The notes beneath the pieces were generated by a model that saw nothing but the letters and a program-made list of their open reading frames with translations, was not told the origin of the DNA and did not search any database. From an uncultured Bacilli bacterium (GTDB taxonomy: Bacteria > Bacillota_I > Bacilli_A > RF39 > UBA660): 7,966 nt of DNA. This document shows, one piece after another, positions 5,110-7,966 of the stretch. Position numbers and translations under genes: made by a program. How positions within the stretch are numbered: the stretch's first letter is position 1; the number at the start of each line of letters is the position of its first letter. The stretch lies in the NCBI GenBank assembly GCA_944351315.1, contig CALVPL010000021.1:1-7966 (forward strand). The letters run 5' to 3'.

Positions 5110-7737
5110 ATGCATAAATATGTCTATAATTTCCAAGAAGGAAATAAAGATATGAAAGAATTATTGGGAGGAAAAGGAGCTAATTTGGCTGAAATGACTA
5201 AAATTGGTTTGCCAGTTCCTCAAGGTTTTACGGTTACAACGGAAGCTTGTAATCATTATTATGAAAATGATGAAAAATTAGGAGAAGATATAAAATCACA
5301 AATTCTTGATGCTTTACATTATTTGGAACAATTCACTCATAAAAAATTTGGAGATCCAAGTACTCCATTATTGTTAAGTGTTCGAAGTGGAGCTAGAGCG
5401 AGTATGCCTGGAATGATGGATACGGTTTTAAATTTGGGATTAAATGATGAAGTGGCTTTAAAATATAGTGAAGTTACTCAAAATAAACGATTTGTTTACG
5501 ATTCTTATCGCCGACTTATTCAAATGTATGCAGATGTGGTAAAGGGATATTCTAAAAGTGCTTTTGAAAGACGTTTAGATGAAATTAAAAAGGCAAAAAG
5601 TATTCAATATGATATTGATTTAGATGCTGAAGATATGGTAAATATTACAGCTGATTTCAAAAAAATTTATCGAGAGATGGCCAATGAAGAATTCCCTCAA
5701 GATCCTATTCGCCAACTTTTAGATACGGTGGCGGCTGTGTTTCGTAGTTGGAATAATGAAAGAGCTATTTATTATAGAAGGATGAATGATATTCCTTCTT
5801 CATGGGGAACGGCTGTCAACGTTCAAGAAATGGTTTATGGTAATCGTGGAAAGAATTCCGGAACTGGTGTTGCTTTTACTAGAAATCCGGCGACTGGAGA
5901 AAATGAAATTTATGGTGAGTATTTAATGAATGCTCAAGGAGAGGATGTGGTTGCTGGAATAAGAACACCTAGTCCTATTTCAAAATTGGCAACCGATTTA
6001 CCAGAAATTTATGCTGAATTTAAACGACTAGCTAAGAAACTTGAAGATCATTATCGTGATATGCAAGATATGGAATTTACGATAGATAATGGTAAACTTT
6101 ATATGCTACAAACTAGAAATGGTAAAAGAACTCCGGCAGCAGCTATTAAAATCGCGGTAGATTTAGTTAAAGAAGGAAAAATTACTAAGGAAGAAGCTTT
6201 ATTAAATGTCGACCCAAAAAGCTTAGATGCCTTATTGCATCCGGTGTTTAACTCTCAAAGTTTAGGAGAAGCAAAAGTGATTGCTACTGGGCTTGCGGCA
6301 AGTCCTGGAGCAGCAGCTGGACATATTTATTTTTTAGCGAAAGAAGCTATCGAAGCTCATAAAAATGGTGAGAAAGTTGTCTTGGTTCGTTTAGAGACCA
6401 GTCCAGAGGATATTGAAGGAATGCATCATGCAGAAGGTATTTTAACTATTCGAGGCGGAATGACTAGTCATGCGGCCGTTGTGGCAAGAGGAATGGGTGC
6501 TTGTTGTGTTTCTGGATGTGGAGAGCTAACTATTAATGAAGAAGAAAAATGGATTAAGACGAAAGATGGCGAGATGTTTTACGAGAAGGATCCTATTAGT
6601 TTGGATGGAGCAACTGGTAAGGTTTATGCTGGTTTAATCGCGACAGAAATTCCAAGTATAAGCGGTGATTTTGAAACATTTATGTCTTGGGCGGATGCAG
6701 CAAGAAAATTAAAGGTTCGAACAAATGCGGATAATCCTAAGGATGCTTTACAAGCTAAAAAATTCGGAGCAGAAGGTATTGGTTTATGCCGAACAGAACA
6801 TATGTTTTTTGAACCAGAACGAATTTTTAATTTTCGAAAGATGATCATGGCTACTTCTGTAGAAGAAAGAGAAAAAGCTCTAGCGGCTATTTTACCTTAT
6901 CAAAAAGAAGATTTTATAAAACTTTATCAAGCTATGGCTCCAAATCCGGTAGTTATCCGTTATTTGGATCCACCACTTCATGAATTTTTACCTAAAAATG
7001 AAGATGAGATAGAAAAATTAGCTGAAAGCCTTCATGTTTCAGTGCAAACTATTAAAGATCGAATCGCTTCTTTAAAAGAGTTTAATCCAATGATGGGACA
7101 TCGTGGTTGTCGACTTGCTATTACTTATCCTGAAATTGCTAAAATGCAAACAAGAGCTGTGATTGAAGCAGCCTTGGAGGTACAAAAACAAGGTTTAAAG
7201 GTTGAGCCGGAAATTATGATTCCTTTAGTAGGTACTGTTAAAGAATTTACTTATGTAAAAGAGATTGTCGAGACAACTGCACAAGAAATCATTGAAAAAT
7301 CTGGTCAGTCTTTAAAATATCAAGTGGGAACGATGATTGAATTGCCGCGTGCGGCTTTAATTGCAGATAAAATTGCTGAACATGCTGACTTTTTCTCATT
7401 TGGAACGAATGATTTAACTCAAATGACGTTTGGATTTTCAAGAGATGATGCTGGCAAGTTTTTGAATGAATATTACGATAAACAAATTTTGGAACAAGAT
7501 CCATTTGCAAAATTAGACCAAGAAGGAGTGGGAGAACTAGTTTCTTTAGCGGCTCAAAGAGGAAGAAAAACCAATCCTAATATTTCTTTAGGAGTATGTG
7601 GTGAACATGGTGGAGATCCTTCTTCTATTGAATTTTGCCATCTTGTTGGTTTAGATTATGTTTCTTGTTCGCCATTTAGAGTGCCAATTGCTAGACTTGC
7701 GGCGGCTCAAGCTGCTATAAAGGCACGCCAAAATTAG
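5110..7737 (+). CDS. ppdK: Pyruvate, phosphate dikinase
   Basis: Cytoplasmic enzyme that interconverts pyruvate + ATP + Pi and PEP + AMP + PPi; in anaerobes it often runs toward pyruvate and ATP in PPi-linked glycolysis. The 875 residues match the usual bacterial length (about 874). The N-terminal ATP-grasp domain shows LLGGKGANLAEM, SVRSGARASMPGMMDT, GTGVAFTRNPATGE and the LQTRNGKRT end. The central swivelling phosphohistidine domain has GGMTSHAAVVARGMG with His454. The C-terminal PEP/pyruvate TIM barrel has GIGLCRTEHMFF, GHRGCRL, Glu744 (GTMIELPR), Asn767 (FGTNDLTQ) and the acid/base Cys830 (GVCGEHGGDP). These residues sit one below the Clostridium symbiosum numbering, which supports the start at 5110. 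It is a single-gene transcript with its own promoter and a terminator at 7768-7793. No PPDK regulatory kinase is seen nearby. Nothing is missing or unusual. Confidence 0.97.
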   Translation: MHKYVYNFQEGNKDMKELLGGKGANLAEMTKIGLPVPQGFTVTTEACNHYYENDEKLGEDIKSQILDALHYLEQFTHKKFGDPSTPLLLSVRSGARASMPGMMDTVLNLGLNDEVALKYSEVTQNKRFVYDSYRRLIQMYADVVKGYSKSAFERRLDEIKKAKSIQYDIDLDAEDMVNITADFKKIYREMANEEFPQDPIRQLLDTVAAVFRSWNNERAIYYRRMNDIPSSWGTAVNVQEMVYGNRGKNSGTGVAFTRNPATGENEIYGEYLMNAQGEDVVAGIRTPSPISKLATDLPEIYAEFKRLAKKLEDHYRDMQDMEFTIDNGKLYMLQTRNGKRTPAAAIKIAVDLVKEGKITKEEALLNVDPKSLDALLHPVFNSQSLGEAKVIATGLAASPGAAAGHIYFLAKEAIEAHKNGEKVVLVRLETSPEDIEGMHHAEGILTIRGGMTSHAAVVARGMGACCVSGCGELTINEEEKWIKTKDGEMFYEKDPISLDGATGKVYAGLIATEIPSISGDFETFMSWADAARKLKVRTNADNPKDALQAKKFGAEGIGLCRTEHMFFEPERIFNFRKMIMATSVEEREKALAAILPYQKEDFIKLYQAMAPNPVVIRYLDPPLHEFLPKNEDEIEKLAESLHVSVQTIKDRIASLKEFNPMMGHRGCRLAITYPEIAKMQTRAVIEAALEVQKQGLKVEPEIMIPLVGTVKEFTYVKEIVETTAQEIIEKSGQSLKYQVGTMIELPRAALIADKIAEHADFFSFGTNDLTQMTFGFSRDDAGKFLNEYYDKQILEQDPFAKLDQEGVGELVSLAAQRGRKTNPNISLGVCGEHGGDPSSIEFCHLVGLDYVSCSPFRVPIARLAAAQAAIKARQN

Positions 7738-7738
7738 A

Positions 7739-7750
7739 ACGCATAAGCGT
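7739..7750. repeat. Short palindrome after ppdK
   Basis: ACGC ATAA GCGT, a 4-bp GC-rich stem with a 4-nt loop starting 2 nt after the ppdK stop. It has no T-tract, so it is not a terminator by itself. It could stabilise the 3' end of the mRNA or be chance. Confidence 0.35.
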
Positions 7751-7767
7751 GAAAATAATTGAAAATC

Positions 7768-7793
7768 AAAAAGAACAGAAATGTTTTTTTTTT
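7768..7793 (+). terminator. Intrinsic terminator of ppdK
   Basis: Stem AAAAAGAACA (7768-7777) / TGTTTTTTTT (7782-7791) closing a GAAA tetraloop (7778-7781), with a continuous run of ten T (7784-7793). The stem is AT-rich with one G-T wobble, but the U-tract is long. Confidence 0.75.
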
Positions 7794-7817
7794 GTTGGAA
7801 TAAAAGGAATTAGTTAA

Positions 7818-7847
7818 TGTTTTTGAAAATATATTTGTTCAAAAATA
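7818..7847. repeat. Inverted repeat in the ppdK downstream region
   Basis: Perfect 8-bp arms TTTTTGAA (7820-7827) and TTCAAAAA (7838-7845) around a 10-nt AT-rich spacer, extendable by two pairs. No T-run follows, so it is not a terminator. It could be an operator-like site for the next gene, or chance in AT-rich DNA. Confidence 0.3.
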
Positions 7848-7885
7848 GTGTAATTAGTTTTATCAAAGAAAATGAAATTACGATT

Positions 7886-7922
7886 AGAAAATAGTCGCAG
7901 TATAGTTAGGAGGCTATTTTTT
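7886..7922 (+). terminator. Terminator-like hairpin in the leader of the downstream gene
   Basis: Arms 7886-7896 and 7912-7922 pair over 11 bp (core AAAATAG / CTATTTT plus T-G and C-G), with a 15-nt loop. The right arm ends in T7917-T7922. It may be a second terminator after ppdK, or a leader attenuator of the next gene. Its loop and right arm carry an AGGAGG (7908-7913), which the hairpin would partly hide. Confidence 0.5.
7901..7906 (+). promoter_or_regulatory. Possible -10 element for the downstream gene
   Basis: TATAGT, one mismatch from TATAAT. The sequence 17 nt upstream (TTACGA, 7878-7883) matches a -35 at only three positions. Transcription would begin near 7913, leaving a leader of about 46 nt. 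Weak call. Confidence 0.25.
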
Positions 7923-7953
7923 GTTGGAAGAAATAAACATAAGAAAGGAGTGA
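7921..7953 (+). CDS. Possible 10-codon leader ORF
   Basis: TTG at 7921 opens a frame of 10 codons (LLEEINIRKE, first residue read as Met if used) ending in TGA 7951-7953. TTAGGAGG (7906-7913) stands 7 nt before it, a near-perfect ribosome site. The stop falls at the end of the next gene's ribosome site (7944-7950), so translation of one could affect the other. It is too short to support from coding statistics and uses a rare start codon. Confidence 0.25.
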   Translation: MLEEINIRKE

Positions 7954-7958
7954 TTTAT

Positions 7959-7966
7959 ATGTATTA
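7959..7966 (+). CDS. Start of a downstream gene, truncated by the window
   Basis: ATG at 7959 preceded by AAAGGAG (7944-7950) with an 8-nt gap, a very good ribosome site. Only Met-Tyr and part of a third codon are in the window, so no function can be proposed. Confidence 0.6.

Noticed and set aside
6624..6848. Open frame on the minus strand inside ppdK
   Set aside because: It lies opposite the conserved PEP-binding region of ppdK and has no family features of its own.
7289..7510. Open frame on the minus strand inside ppdK
   Set aside because: It is antisense to the conserved end of the ppdK barrel, with no supporting signals.
1..7966. UGA-as-tryptophan code, tRNA or rRNA genes, CRISPR arrays
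   Set aside because: Trp is TGG throughout with no internal TGA, and no tRNA-like cloverleaf, rRNA sequence or regularly spaced repeats were seen by eye.

Overview
The window is AT-rich, tightly packed chromosomal DNA from what looks like a low-GC Gram-positive bacterium of the Bacilli, perhaps an Erysipelotrichales or RF39-type gut lineage. That placement is inferred from gene content (DivIB/FtsQ, a MurT/GatD-like pair, XerC, pyruvate phosphate dikinase), strong AGGAGG-type ribosome sites and TATAAT-type promoters. Tryptophan is TGG throughout and no TGA falls inside a gene, so the standard bacterial code applies and a UGA-reassigned Mollicute is unlikely.

Layout, left to right. (1) ftsQ/divIB (16-714, +) ends inside its own intrinsic terminator. 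(2) queH (769-1422, +), for the last step of queuosine synthesis, has its own short promoter. (3) A two-gene minus-strand operon follows, a MurT-like ligase (3480-2137) and a GatD-like amidotransferase (2150-1419), overlapping by 14 nt. Its end converges on queH: the two stop codons overlap and share one perfect bidirectional terminator hairpin. (4) A minus-strand five-helix membrane protein of the PF06541 (CmpB-like) family (4066-3515) is divergent from (5) a XerC-type tyrosine recombinase (4150-5028, +). (6) ppdK (5110-7737, +) encodes a full-length pyruvate phosphate dikinase. (7) The last 229 nt hold two terminator-like hairpins, a possible 10-codon leader ORF, and the ribosome site and first codons of a gene that runs off the window.

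Most genes are ordinary housekeeping functions: division, tRNA modification, dimer resolution and PEP/pyruvate conversion. The exception is the MurT/GatD-like pair. In standard Gram-positives this pair amidates the D-Glu of lipid II, with GatD releasing ammonia from glutamine. Here the GatD-like protein keeps the fold landmarks and full length, but has Thr at the nucleophilic Cys position and Leu at the catalytic His position. Its MurT-like partner has a FolC-like P-loop (GKGT rather than GKTT) and several altered signatures, yet keeps the zinc-ribbon cysteines and the D-x-SW..D.DF block. This suggests a pair that no longer hydrolyses glutamine and may use free ammonia or another substrate. 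It is the main point in the window worth following up.
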